DNA from: Pseudomonas arsenicoxydans
GTDB lineage: Bacteria > Pseudomonadota > Gammaproteobacteria > Pseudomonadales > Pseudomonadaceae
Assembly (NCBI RefSeq): GCF_006438915.1
Contig: NZ_RCZE01000003.1
Coordinates: 253,070-317,069 of the forward strand
Length of the DNA: 64,000 nt
Reading direction: 5' to 3'
Shown: positions 1 to 8,038 of the stretch, one piece after another
Layout: every line of letters starts with the position of its first letter
How positions within the stretch are numbered: the stretch's first letter is position 1
Notes under the pieces: generated by a model
What the model saw: the letters and a program-made list of their open reading frames with translations, nothing else
Told to the model about the DNA's origin: nothing
Database searches by the model: none
Position numbers and translations under genes: made by a program

Positions 1-460
1 CCAGGTCATGGAACGCTTCGCGATTATGGTCATTGAGCCCCATGAGGATTTTGTGGGCTTCAAGAACCTTGATCCTCACCACTTCCTCGGACTGGTCCTG
101 GTCTGGCAGGTCGTCCAGGCATTCCGGGCACGGCACAGGCTGGTCAACAATGTTGAACACTTGCTCGAAGCCCATGGACTCCAGCAATCGGGTGATGTCT
201 TCGTGGGTGGTGACGACAGTCGGCAGCAGGCCGACTTTCTGCCGCGACAGGATCGACAATTTGGCCAGCAGGCCAAGGGTGGTGCTGTCGATGCTGCGGG
301 TTTCGGTCAGGTCGATCACGATCGCGTTGAAATTCAACGCGGTGAAGATCCGATCAATAGTCGCATCCAACGCCGAACACAGGGTCAGGCGAACTTCACC
401 GACGAATTTCAGGACGAAGGTGCCGTCCTGCTCGGCGAACTGGATTCTACCGGTACTCAT
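1..460 (-). CDS. rssC: STAS-domain anti-sigma factor antagonist (RssC-like), 3' end cut by window
   Basis: Reading the minus strand from the ATG at 458-460 gives MSTGRIQFAEQDGTFVLKF, then a STAS fold with the phospho-acceptor segment RSIDSTTLGLLAK at about residues 55-67. The frame stays open to base 1, so the stop lies outside the window (about 153 codons seen; the family is about 160 aa). STAS antagonists bind anti-sigma or switch kinases when unphosphorylated. Its ATG overlaps the stop of rssB (TAATG), which implies translational coupling; the phosphatase upstream is the likely partner that dephosphorylates its serine. The symbol follows the Pseudomonas rssB-rssC pair and is an inference from context. 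Confidence 0.85.
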   Translation of the reverse strand, partial: MSTGRIQFAEQDGTFVLKFVGEVRLTLCSALDATIDRIFTALNFNAIVIDLTETRSIDSTTLGLLAKLSILSRQKVGLLPTVVTTHEDITRLLESMGFEQVFNIVDQPVPCPECLDDLPDQDQSEEVVRIKVLEAHKILMGLNDHNREAFHDL

Positions 461-1641
461 TAAAGATTCCTGCTCAACACCAACAGGGCGATATCATCCG
501 GCATCTCCCCAAGCGTGGCCAATCCAAAAACCTGCCGCAGCCCATCCAGGGTGCCGCCCGCAGCCTTGACCCGTTGGGGCAACGCCGCTTCTTTTTCTTT
601 AAGTGTGGGTTCTGGCAAAAGGTCCAGAATGCCATCAGACATCAGCGTCAGGCTGAACGTCGGCGGCAGTTCCAGCACGTGGTCTTCGTAGGTGGCTTCA
701 TTAAAGAGGCCCACCGGCAGACCGCGCCCTTCCAGATAACGAACACTGTCTGGCGTGTACAACACAGGCAACGGCAAATGACCACCGATGCTATAGGTCA
801 ACAAACCTGTCTCCTCGTCGATGACTCCACCGACCATTGTGACGTGTTTTCCCAGCTTACAACTGATCAGGCCTCGGTTGATATGACCAAGGACCTCTGA
901 AGGCTTGAATTCCGGCAATGTACCGCTGCGCTTGGATTCGAACAGCAAGCGCGTGGTCATGAACTTCAGCAGCACGGTAACGAACGCTGAAGAAGCACCA
1001 TGCCCGGAAACGTCTGCCAGGTAGAAGGCTACCCTACGCTCATCGACCCGAAAGTAGTCAACGAAATCACCCGACAGGTACAGCGACGGGATGATCTGGT
1101 GCGCAAACTGGAACTCGTTGATGGTCCAAGGGCTGACCGGCAGCATGTTCATCTGCACCTGGCGACCGGCGTTCTGGTCTTCCTGGAGCAGGTTCAGGCT
1201 GGCGGCGAGCTCACGGTTGGCCTTTTCCAGCTTCTCGCGGTAGCGCTGGTTTTCCAGCAGCAGGCGCGCACGATCCAGGGCCCGGCGCACAGAGTGCTCG
1301 AGCACGGCCAGATCTTCGAGAGGCTTGATCAGGTAATCCGCCGCGCCCAAGCGCAGTGCCTCGACCGCGTCGTTCATCACGCCGGCACCCGAAACAACAA
1401 TCACCGGCGTTTGCGGGGACCGTTCGGTGACCTGGCGAATGAGTTCGAGTCCGCCCATCTGCGGCATGCGCAGATCGCAGATGACCAAGTCGGGCTTGTC
1501 TTGCTCGAATACCTGAAGACCCTGCTGGCCATTGCTGGCCTGCAGGACACTGAAACCACTGTCTTCCAAATAGGCCGCGAGACTCGCGCGCACTACTTCG
1601 TCATCATCGATTATCAGCAGCGTGGCACTGGTTTTTGGCAT
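460..1641 (-). CDS. rssB: Response regulator with PP2C/SpoIIE phosphatase domain (RssB)
   Basis: A 394-aa cytoplasmic regulator. Residues 1-120 form a CheY-like receiver (LLIIDDDE acidic pocket, phospho-acceptor Asp56 in CDLRMP, Lys in YLIKPL). A coiled linker follows at about 135-175, then a SpoIIE/PP2C-type serine phosphatase domain to the C-terminus (LSGDFVDYFR, LADVSGHGASSAFV, MSDGILDLL, DDIALLVL). In this family receiver phosphorylation controls the phosphatase, which acts on a STAS antagonist, here the coupled downstream gene. I start at the ATG giving MPKTSATLLI, because it sits directly before the receiver as in the family; a GTG 20 codons upstream is possible. Neither start has a strong ribosome-binding site. 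Confidence 0.93.
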   Translation of the reverse strand: MPKTSATLLIIDDDEVVRASLAAYLEDSGFSVLQASNGQQGLQVFEQDKPDLVICDLRMPQMGGLELIRQVTERSPQTPVIVVSGAGVMNDAVEALRLGAADYLIKPLEDLAVLEHSVRRALDRARLLLENQRYREKLEKANRELAASLNLLQEDQNAGRQVQMNMLPVSPWTINEFQFAHQIIPSLYLSGDFVDYFRVDERRVAFYLADVSGHGASSAFVTVLLKFMTTRLLFESKRSGTLPEFKPSEVLGHINRGLISCKLGKHVTMVGGVIDEETGLLTYSIGGHLPLPVLYTPDSVRYLEGRGLPVGLFNEATYEDHVLELPPTFSLTLMSDGILDLLPEPTLKEKEAALPQRVKAAGGTLDGLRQVFGLATLGEMPDDIALLVLSRNL

Positions 1642-1917
1642 GTGGGCAAACGGCGCCAGAATTAGGTTGGCGTAGCAGGCACGGGTTTTAGCCCGGCTCA
1701 CACTACTGGATTCGCTATCTAGCCTCTCTATTGCACCGTTTTCGAGCGTTTGCCCTACTCACCTGTACACCAGAGGTGCCCTTCTAAGGCGCAGACGGTA
1801 CTCCCATCCGAGAGGCGTTTCAAGCTCACGCCGATGGTCGCTTGGCGTCTTTACTTGTCAAATCACCGGGAGTTATAAGAACAGGCAAATCCGTAACCCA
1901 ATGGAAGGATCGAGCCC

Positions 1918-2217
1918 ATGAGTCAAACCGGTCGGGACTACAGCGAAAAGCGCGATTTCATCCGCATGCGAGTCGATGCCGATGTGTCGTTGATTCATGA
2001 AGGTGATGAGGTGCCAGCCGTCTGCATCGACCTTTCCAGCAGTGGTATGCAGGTTGAAGCGAGACGTGAATTCAAAGTGGGCGACCGACTCAACGTGCGC
2101 ATTGATTCCGATCACGCCGCACTAAAAGGACTTGAGGCCGACACCGAAGTGGTATGGGTGAAGTCTTTGGACGGTGAAGGTCAGAAACTCGGGCTTACAA
2201 TCTTGAAGATGAAATAA
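1918..2217 (+). CDS. Single-domain PilZ protein
   Basis: A 99-aa protein that is almost entirely one PilZ domain. The c-di-GMP-binding RxxxR motif is present (R12-R16 in KRDFIRMR), and so is the D/NxSxxG motif (DLSSSG, about residues 38-43). Both are intact, so c-di-GMP binding is expected. It has no signal peptide or membrane segment and is probably a cytoplasmic adaptor. The start has a good ribosome-binding site (GGAAGGA). It stands alone, divergent from rssB and convergent with mlaA, with a terminator 14 bases after the stop. The downstream target cannot be told from sequence. Confidence 0.9.
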   Translation: MSQTGRDYSEKRDFIRMRVDADVSLIHEGDEVPAVCIDLSSSGMQVEARREFKVGDRLNVRIDSDHAALKGLEADTEVVWVKSLDGEGQKLGLTILKMK

Positions 2218-2230
2218 GCCGGATCCAAAC

Positions 2231-2268
2231 GAAAGAAGGCGTCCCATGGGCCGCCTTCTTCGTTTTAC
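2231..2268. terminator. Bidirectional intrinsic terminator between pilZ gene and mlaA
   Basis: Arms AACGAAAGAAGGCG and CGCCTTCTTCGTT pair with one bulged A. A T-run follows on the plus strand and an A-rich 5' flank serves the minus strand. It sits between two convergent genes and can end both. Confidence 0.8.
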
Positions 2269-2277
2269 CGGTCGAGG

Positions 2278-2967
2278 TTAAAAATCGTCTTCAACCTTGC
2301 CGTCTTTGACTTTGAATTCGCGGTTCTGCAAGTACGCATTACGGATGAAGGTGTACTTGTCGCCGGTGATCAGCTTCTCGCTCGACAGCAAGCTGGCGCG
2401 CGTGTCGACGATGTTCAGGCCGAAGACCGAGTTACGCACCGGCACGTCGTTGATGTACGGATACGGTCCGGTGTAGCTGTCGACGAACTTGGATGGCGCA
2501 TCACGCAAAGTGCTTGGGCCCAACAGCGGCAACATCACGTAGGGGCCGCTGCCCATACCCCAGTAGCCGAGGGTTTGACCGAAGTCTTCGTCGTTGCGAT
2601 TCAGGCCCATCTTGGTGCCCACATCGAAAAAGCCCAGCAAGCCGAACGTGGTGTTGAAGATGATACGTGCGGTATCGACACCTGCGGCGGCCGGTTTGGC
2701 CTGCAGAATGTTGTTCACCAGGTTGGTGACGTCACCGACGTTGCGGAACATGTTGTGGATGCCGTCTTCCAGAAACTGCGGCGTTATGAACTCATAGCCC
2801 TGGGCCACAGGCTTGAGTGCATACGTGTCGATCACATCGTTGAACTTGTAGATCGGACGGTTAACGCTTTCCCAAGGATCGTCTTCCGTAGCAGCCTGAG
2901 CCCCAAACGGAACCAGCAACACACTGGCACACACAAAAAGCTGAGCGAGATGATTGCTCCAGCGCAT
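2278..2967 (-). CDS. mlaA: MlaA/VacJ family outer-membrane phospholipid-transport protein
   Basis: A 229-aa MlaA (VacJ) protein, the outer-membrane component that moves misplaced phospholipid from the outer leaflet to the Mla pathway. Family segments are clear: DPWESVNRPIYKFND near residue 30, GLLGFFDVGTKMG, FGQTLGYWGMGSGPYVMLPLLGPS and the RDAPSKFVD stretch. The signal peptide (about 1-25) ends in GAQA|AT and looks like a signal peptidase I site. No cysteine follows the hydrophobic core, so the usual lipoprotein box is missing; the only nearby Cys (residue 12) lies inside the core. Monocistronic, convergent with the PilZ gene. Confidence 0.93.
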   Translation of the reverse strand: MRWSNHLAQLFVCASVLLVPFGAQAATEDDPWESVNRPIYKFNDVIDTYALKPVAQGYEFITPQFLEDGIHNMFRNVGDVTNLVNNILQAKPAAAGVDTARIIFNTTFGLLGFFDVGTKMGLNRNDEDFGQTLGYWGMGSGPYVMLPLLGPSTLRDAPSKFVDSYTGPYPYINDVPVRNSVFGLNIVDTRASLLSSEKLITGDKYTFIRNAYLQNREFKVKDGKVEDDF

Positions 2968-3168
2968 AGAAAAACTCCTTGGATTTTTACTGGCGCGGGC
3001 ACTTGTCCCGGGCGTTAAGCTGGCAAGTATAAGACGGAAAAGCCGATTTAGGCAGCATCGTGCGCATTCACCTACAGATGAATCGTCCTGATGGAGAGCG
3101 CCTCACATCAATGTCACTCAACTGTCACCGACGCCGCATAGCCTTGTCACTATTTCAGGGACGTTCCT

Positions 3169-3789
3169 ATGCCGCACGCCGAAACCTTGCCCGTTGCAGC
3201 ACCCAGCTTGACCGCCGTTCTGTTCGGCCTCAGTGGTTGCCTGGTGGATTTCGGCGCCCGCACGCGCCAACACGGAGCTTATTCTGCCGAGCACGCCGAG
3301 GCCACTCCCGGCGCGCTGGACAGCCTGCGCAGTTTGCAGCGCCAGCAAATCCCCTGCGCCTGGCTTGATGAATTACCCCCCGCCCTCAGCCATTCCCTGG
3401 CCGTCAGCCTGCCCTCTTGGATCACCTCGTCGCAACATCCCGCAACAATCAACCCATGGCCCGCTCCGAACGCTTGCTGGCAAGCCCTGATGGCGCTGAA
3501 TGTCGAACGCCTGGATGGCTGCGTGCTGGTCAGTGGCGAACCACGGTTGCTGCAATCGGGCTTGAATGCCGGGCTGTGGACGATTGGCCTGGCGTCCTGC
3601 GGATCACTCTGCGGCCTCGCACCCGGCGAATGGCACGCATTGACCCAAAAGGAACGCGAGCACTTGCGCGGCAAGGCGACGATGCAGCTATTCGGGCTGG
3701 GTGTGCATTCGGTGATCGATCATCTCGGCGACCTCGACACCTGCCTGGCCGATATCAGCCTGCGCCGGCTCAAGGGCGAAAAGCCCTGA
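3169..3789 (+). CDS. Phosphonatase-like (PhnX-type) HAD protein lacking catalytic residues
   Basis: A 206-aa protein whose ends resemble phosphonoacetaldehyde hydrolase: an N-terminal LTAVLFGLSGCLVDFG (compare hhFDWAGTxVDYG) and a C-terminal GLNAGLWTIGLASCGSLCGL plus HSVIDHLGDL. The nucleophile Asp of motif I is Gly20 and the second motif-I position is Ser22. The GDT aspartate of motif IV is replaced in VSGEPR. The protein is about 65 residues shorter than PhnX (about 270), and the cap carrying the Schiff-base lysine is missing. It is therefore probably not a hydrolase. Ribosome-binding site AGGGACG. Orthologues appear to sit in the same place in other Pseudomonas (between vacJ and the DUF4404 gene), which suggests a conserved non-enzymatic role. 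Confidence 0.8.
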   Translation: MPHAETLPVAAPSLTAVLFGLSGCLVDFGARTRQHGAYSAEHAEATPGALDSLRSLQRQQIPCAWLDELPPALSHSLAVSLPSWITSSQHPATINPWPAPNACWQALMALNVERLDGCVLVSGEPRLLQSGLNAGLWTIGLASCGSLCGLAPGEWHALTQKEREHLRGKATMQLFGLGVHSVIDHLGDLDTCLADISLRRLKGEKP

Positions 3790-3898
3790 CCGAGATCATG
3801 CAGGTTGTGCGCAAGTGGATTAATCTAAAGGTCAGCCATAGACCTTTGGCGCGAGGCTGCGGTCTATGCCAGTGCCTATCGATAAAAGGAAGAACGCC

Positions 3899-4162
3899 AT
3901 GCCTGCCCGCGAACTGCAAGAACAACTCAATACTCTGCGCGAGCAATTGGACCAGAATCCACCGCTCAACGAAGATGAGCGCAAAAATCTCCATGAGTTA
4001 ATGGCCCAGATTGAAGCCGAGATCAAACTGGAAAGCTCAACTCAAGACACCAGCCTCGCCGATGGCGTCAACCTGGCCGTCGATCGATTTGAACTTGAAC
4101 ACCCGCTGATTGCCGGCACCTTGCGCAACATCGCGCAAACCCTGGTCAGCATCGGGATCTGA
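3899..4162 (+). CDS. DUF4404 family small protein
   Basis: An 87-aa protein starting MPARELQEQL, after a strong ribosome-binding site (AAAGGAAG) that decides the start over an in-frame ATG 11 codons upstream. The N-terminal half (to about residue 45) is strongly helical and charged, probably a coiled coil. The C-terminal half (LAVDRFELEHPLIAGTLRNI, then AQTLVSIGI) is an amphipathic helix typical of DUF4404. No function is known. It lies 109 bases after the phosphonatase-like gene and is followed at once by a terminator. Confidence 0.85.
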   Translation: MPARELQEQLNTLREQLDQNPPLNEDERKNLHELMAQIEAEIKLESSTQDTSLADGVNLAVDRFELEHPLIAGTLRNIAQTLVSIGI

Positions 4163-4174
4163 ACCCGCCGGATA

Positions 4175-4210
4175 CAAAAAAGCCCCGCTAGCGATAGCGG
4201 GGCTTTTTAA
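4175..4210 (+). terminator. Intrinsic terminator after the DUF4404 gene
   Basis: A perfect 10-bp stem AGCCCCGCTA / TAGCGGGGCT with a 4-base loop, flanked by A6 upstream and T5 downstream; it can act in both directions. Confidence 0.9.
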
Positions 4211-4236
4211 TATCCAGGATTTGCAATGCAATCCCC

Positions 4237-4327
4237 TGTGGGAGCGGGCTTGCTCGCGAAGGCGGCGTGCCAGTCGACATCTATATTGAATGATTCACCG
4301 CATTCGCGAGCAAGCCCGCTCCCACAT
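4237..4327. repeat. REPIN (paired inverted REP), class A
   Basis: Two REP units (core GGAGCGGGCTTGCTCGCGAA) in inverted orientation about 45 bases apart, between convergent DUF4404 and queF genes. Each unit is itself a short hairpin. Other copies of this class lie at 7949, 16859, 57306 and 59979. Confidence 0.9.
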
Positions 4328-4334
4328 TAGATCT

Positions 4335-5165
4335 TCACTGGCGGACCAGGCGGTGGTTCGGCAGTTGAACGGTTTCGGTGCTGCGGTACGGGTTGATATC
4401 CAGCCCGCCACGGCGCACATACCGTGCATACACCGTCAATTTCTCCGGTTTCAGCAAGCGCTGCAGGTCGAGGAAAATCCGCTCCACGCACTGCTCATGA
4501 AAGTCCGAGTGCTGACGGAAGCTCACGATGTATTCCAGCAAGCTCGCGTGGTCCAGCGCCGCGCCACGGTACTCCACCGCCACGCTACCCCAATCCGGCT
4601 GACTGGTGACCGGGCAGTTGGATTTGAGCAAATGGCTGTGCACGCTCTCCTCTACGATGCGCGACTCATCGCAACGCAGCAGTTCCGGACGCGGATGCTC
4701 GTAGTTGCTGACGCTGATGTCCAAGTCATCAATGCACACACCGGGCAAGGCGACGACGCCTTCGGCTTCAACGTCCTTGAGGCTGCGAATGCGCACGCCA
4801 ACCGGTTTGCCGGCAGCCGCCGACAAGTCTTTCGCCAGCGTCGCTTCGAGGCTCGCCGTGTCGGCAAACGGCGTCTGGTTCAGCGAGTTCAGGTACAGCT
4901 TGAACGACTTCGATTCGATGATGTTCGGCGAATCCGCCGGGATGCTGAACTCGCCAATCGCCACCACGGGCTTGCCGGACGGCAACAGCCACGACAGCTC
5001 AAAGCAGTTCCAGAAATCCACGCCTTTATATGGCAGGGTTTCAGCCGTCAGGCCCAGCTCGGCCCATTTCGCGGTACGCGGGATCGGGAACAGCAGGGAC
5101 GGCGTGTAAGTGGCGATGTATTCGCTGGATTTGCCCAGCGGCGAGTGTTCGGCTGCGGGATGCAT
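4335..5165 (-). CDS. queF: NADPH-dependent 7-cyano-7-deazaguanine reductase QueF
   Basis: A 276-aa enzyme that reduces preQ0 to preQ1 in queuosine (tRNA wobble base) synthesis. It is the long two-domain (E. coli-type) form. The QueF signature [11 protein letters not shown] is at residues 84-94, the catalytic Cys184 lies in [12 protein letters not shown] and Asp191 follows. The C-terminal domain shows HEQCVERI and [12 protein letters not shown]. Length and residue spacing match E. coli QueF (C190/D197 offset by 6). It is monocistronic; no preQ1 riboswitch is apparent in the short upstream gap. Confidence 0.97.
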   Translation of the reverse strand: MHPAAEHSPLGKSSEYIATYTPSLLFPIPRTAKWAELGLTAETLPYKGVDFWNCFELSWLLPSGKPVVAIGEFSIPADSPNIIESKSFKLYLNSLNQTPFADTASLEATLAKDLSAAAGKPVGVRIRSLKDVEAEGVVALPGVCIDDLDISVSNYEHPRPELLRCDESRIVEESVHSHLLKSNCPVTSQPDWGSVAVEYRGAALDHASLLEYIVSFRQHSDFHEQCVERIFLDLQRLLKPEKLTVYARYVRRGGLDINPYRSTETVQLPNHRLVRQ

Positions 5166-5226
5166 GGCGGAAACCTGACTGAAGAATCAGCGGATTCTAC
5201 CAGCCTTTGCGCCCGCCATTGAGTGC

Positions 5227-5751
5227 TTACTGACTGACAGTCAACTTGCCGACCATGCCCGCCTGGTAATGGCCTGGAATGTTGCAGGCAAATTCCAGGC
5301 TGGTGGCCTTGGTGAAGGTCCAGGTCAGCTCGGCGGTTTTACCCGGCTCGACGAGGACGCTGTTCGGGTCGTCGTGCTTCATCATTCCATGATCCATGCC
5401 CGCCATCGAACCGTGGTCCATTTCCTTCATGCTTGTAGGCGTCAACATGCCGCTCTGCTGCATCTGCAACATTTCCTGCTGGTGTTTGGCATGCATCGCC
5501 GCGTCACCGAGGTTGAATTCGTGCAGCAACTGGCCTTTATTCACCAACACAAAACGAATGGTCTCACCGGCCTTGATATCGATCGCCTTGGGGGTGAACG
5601 ACATGTCGCCCATCACCACTTCAACACTGCGAGACGCCTGGGCCGCCGCAGCGGGCTGGCCGAAGTCGTAGGACTGCGCCGGGCCAGCCCACACCGGCGA
5701 ACTCAACGCCAACAAACACGCCACCCGCAGCAAAGATTTGCGCAAAAACAT
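5227..5751 (-). CDS. Periplasmic cupredoxin-like copper protein
   Basis: A 174-aa secreted protein with signal peptide MFLRKSLLRVACLLALSSPVWA. A plastocyanin-like fold follows: type-1 copper ligands are His in LLHEFNLGD and Cys, His and Met in FACNIPGHYQAGM. A Met/His-rich insertion (MKEMDHGSMAGMDHGMMKHD) between the first and later ligands looks like an extra copper-binding loop. Start chosen at the ATG after GGAG; an upstream in-frame ATG would spoil the signal peptide. It is divergent from copRS with a CusR-type box between them, so copper-induced expression is likely. Role inferred: periplasmic copper binding or tolerance, similar to CopI. Confidence 0.88.
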   Translation of the reverse strand: MFLRKSLLRVACLLALSSPVWAGPAQSYDFGQPAAAAQASRSVEVVMGDMSFTPKAIDIKAGETIRFVLVNKGQLLHEFNLGDAAMHAKHQQEMLQMQQSGMLTPTSMKEMDHGSMAGMDHGMMKHDDPNSVLVEPGKTAELTWTFTKATSLEFACNIPGHYQAGMVGKLTVSQ

Positions 5752-5829
5752 CGTCGTACTCCAACAAGATAAGGTTCTGCCTGTGGAAAACTCTAAACTG
5801 CCCACACTGCCCGCAACCTGACAGCCAGA

Positions 5830-5843
5830 TTACAACTTTGTCA
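5830..5843. promoter_or_regulatory. Putative CopR/CusR operator
   Basis: TTACAACTTTGTCA matches 11 of 12 fixed bases of the CusR half-site pair TGACAA-NN-TTGTCA. It lies in the 155-bp gap between the cupredoxin gene and copR, 64 bases before the copR ATG. The match to the E. coli consensus is seen; use by this CopR is inferred. Confidence 0.6.
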
Positions 5844-5906
5844 GGTTGACCTGTCATAACGCTGCCCACGGTATAAAGCGTTCGTTCCATTTGCCCAGAG
5901 TCGCCC

Positions 5907-6587
5907 ATGAAATTGCTGATCGTCGAAGACCAACCGAAAACCGGCCACTACCTGCGCCAGGGCCTGACCGAGGCCGGTTTCAATGCGGAACTGGTGGCCG
6001 ATGGCAGCACCGGGCAACAACTGGCGCTGAGCGGCGACTACGCACTGTTGATTCTCGACGTGATGTTGCCTGGTCGCGATGGCTGGCAGATTCTGCAAGC
6101 GGTACGCGGTGCCGGCCTCGACACACCCGTGCTTTTTCTGACGGCGCGTGACGCGGTGGAAGACAGAGTCCACGGACTTGAACTGGGTGCCGACGATTAC
6201 CTGGTCAAACCATTCGCCTTCTCCGAACTGCTGGCCCGGGTCCGCAGCCTGTTGCGTCGCGGCGGCACCTCGCCACAGGAAACCAGCTTGCAACTGGCCG
6301 ATTTGCGCCTGGACTTGATCCGCCGTCGCGTTGAGCGCAGCGGCCAGCGCATCGACCTCACGGCCAAAGAGTTCGCCTTGCTGGAAATGCTCCTGCGCCG
6401 TCAAGGCGAAGTCCTGCCCAAATCGCTGATTGCCTCTCAGGTCTGGGACATGAATTTCGACAGCGACACCAATGTGATCGAAGTCGCGATCCGTCGTTTG
6501 CGCCTGAAGATCGACGATGAATTCCCCAACAAGCTGATCCACACCGTGCGCGGCATGGGTTACGTCCTTGAAGAGCGTATTGCCTGA
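5907..6587 (+). CDS. copR: Copper-responsive OmpR-family response regulator CopR
   Basis: A 226-aa response regulator. The receiver domain (1-115) has the phospho-acceptor Asp51 (LILDVMLPG) and Lys in LVKPFAF. A winged-helix DNA-binding domain (about 125-222) includes [12 protein letters not shown] and [16 protein letters not shown] plus [11 protein letters not shown]. It belongs to the CopR/CusR/IrlR heavy-metal branch. The stop overlaps the copS start (TGATG), so the pair is coupled. It probably binds the TTACAA-CT-TTGTCA box upstream, controlling itself and the divergent cupredoxin gene. Confidence 0.93.
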   Translation: MKLLIVEDQPKTGHYLRQGLTEAGFNAELVADGSTGQQLALSGDYALLILDVMLPGRDGWQILQAVRGAGLDTPVLFLTARDAVEDRVHGLELGADDYLVKPFAFSELLARVRSLLRRGGTSPQETSLQLADLRLDLIRRRVERSGQRIDLTAKEFALLEMLLRRQGEVLPKSLIASQVWDMNFDSDTNVIEVAIRRLRLKIDDEFPNKLIHTVRGMGYVLEERIA

Positions 6588-7933
6588 TGCGGCGTCTTTC
6601 GTTGAGCAGCCGTCTGGCGTTGCTGTTTGCGGCCTGCACGGCGGTGGTTTCGCTGTTCGCCGGGGTGTTGTTCAGCCGCGCCAGCGAGGCGCACTTCGTC
6701 GAGCTTGATCAGCAATTGCTGGACGGCAAGCTGATTGGATTGCGCCGGGCGCTTCACGACATTCAATCCAGCGAGAGCGAAATCAGACTCGCGGATGAAT
6801 TGAGCCGCCAGGCCGATTTGTCGCTGCGTATCACTGGCAGCGAAGGCCAGCGCTGGTATGACAGCTCGACGCTGCCGGACAAGCTGCCGCAAACACCCGG
6901 TTTGTCGACGCTGAACGACGGCGGCACCGACTACCGCGTGCTGAATGCGCCGTTGTTTGTCGATAAACCTCACTCTCCACAACTGACCTTGTTGCTGGAC
7001 ATCACCCATCACCAGCACTTTCTGCAACGCATGCAGCATCTGATCTGGCTGACCGTGGGGTTGTCAGCCCTGGCCACCGCCCTGCTCGGTGCCTGGGCGG
7101 CGCGCAGCGGGTTGCGCCCGTTGCGGCGTATGAGTGCGGTTGCCCGTGGCGTTTCGGCGCAATCACTGAACGCGCGCCTGCCAGAAGCGAATATGCCGCC
7201 AGAACTCGCGGAATTGGCCCACAGCTTCAACGCCATGCTCGGACGTCTTGATGACTCTTTTCAACGGCTCTCGGCGTTCTCCGCTGACATTGCGCATGAA
7301 CTGCGCACGCCGCTTTCGAACCTTCTGACCCACACACAGGTGACCCTCACCCGCCCCCGGCCCATCGAGGATTACCGCGAAGCGCTGCACAGCAACCTCG
7401 AAGAACTGCAATGGATGGCGCAACTGGTCAACGACATGTTGTACCTGGCCAAGGCGGATCACGGATTGCTGACGCCCAAGCGCGAACCGCTGGAGCTGGC
7501 GCAGGAAGTGGATCTGTTGCTGGAGTTTTTTGCGCCGCTGGCGGAAGACGCTCGGGTAGCGCTCACGCGGGAAGGCAACGCTCACATGGAGGGTGACCGC
7601 AGCATGTTGCGGCGGGCGCTGTCCAATTTACTGGACAATGCGCCGCGGTTCACACCGGCCGAGGGTGAGGTTCGGGTGCGGATTGTCGAGCAGGCTAAAG
7701 GGTTGAGCCTGACGGTTGAGAACAGTGGCGATGGGATTGATGGGGCGTTGCTTGCGCGATTGTTTGACCGGTTTTATCGGGCCGATCCGGCGCGCCAGGA
7801 AGGCAGCAGTGAACATGCTGGGTTGGGTTTGGCGATTACGCAGTCGATCATTCGCGCCCATGGCGGGCAGATTCGATGCGAATCGGGGAATGGATGGACG
7901 CGGTTTGTGATTGAGTTGCCGAAGGGGGATTGA
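6587..7933 (+). CDS. copS: Heavy-metal sensor histidine kinase CopS
   Basis: A 448-aa inner-membrane kinase. TM1 at about 8-30, a periplasmic sensor loop at 31-150 (His-rich end, THHQHF), TM2 at about 152-174, HAMP, then the H-box AHELRTPLSN with His237 and an ATPase domain (N-box SNLLDNAPRFT, G1 GDGI, F-box LFDRFYR, G2 HAGLGLAI). Layout and size match CopS/CusS. Copper sensing is inferred from the linked cupredoxin gene and box. Note that copAB are not nearby; only the regulator pair and one cupredoxin are here. Confidence 0.93.
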   Translation: MRRLSLSSRLALLFAACTAVVSLFAGVLFSRASEAHFVELDQQLLDGKLIGLRRALHDIQSSESEIRLADELSRQADLSLRITGSEGQRWYDSSTLPDKLPQTPGLSTLNDGGTDYRVLNAPLFVDKPHSPQLTLLLDITHHQHFLQRMQHLIWLTVGLSALATALLGAWAARSGLRPLRRMSAVARGVSAQSLNARLPEANMPPELAELAHSFNAMLGRLDDSFQRLSAFSADIAHELRTPLSNLLTHTQVTLTRPRPIEDYREALHSNLEELQWMAQLVNDMLYLAKADHGLLTPKREPLELAQEVDLLLEFFAPLAEDARVALTREGNAHMEGDRSMLRRALSNLLDNAPRFTPAEGEVRVRIVEQAKGLSLTVENSGDGIDGALLARLFDRFYRADPARQEGSSEHAGLGLAITQSIIRAHGGQIRCESGNGWTRFVIELPKGD

Positions 7934-7948
7934 GGCCAGCAGGTCTGG

Positions 7949-8028
7949 CCCCTTCGCGAGCAAGCCCGCTCCCACATTTGACCGAGTCAACTCAGATCTA
8001 AAGTGGGAGCGGGCTTGCTCGCGAAGGG
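7949..8028. repeat. REPIN, class A
   Basis: Inverted pair of the GGAGCGGGCTTGCTCGCGAA unit with outer arms CCCTTCGCG / CGCGAAGGG, filling the gap between convergent copS and lolE. Confidence 0.9.
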
Positions 8029-8038
8029 ATGTTACGGC

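Noticed and set aside
1702..1917. Small gene or RNA between rssB and the PilZ gene
   Set aside because: No frame with a ribosome-binding site and no terminator; probably only divergent promoters.
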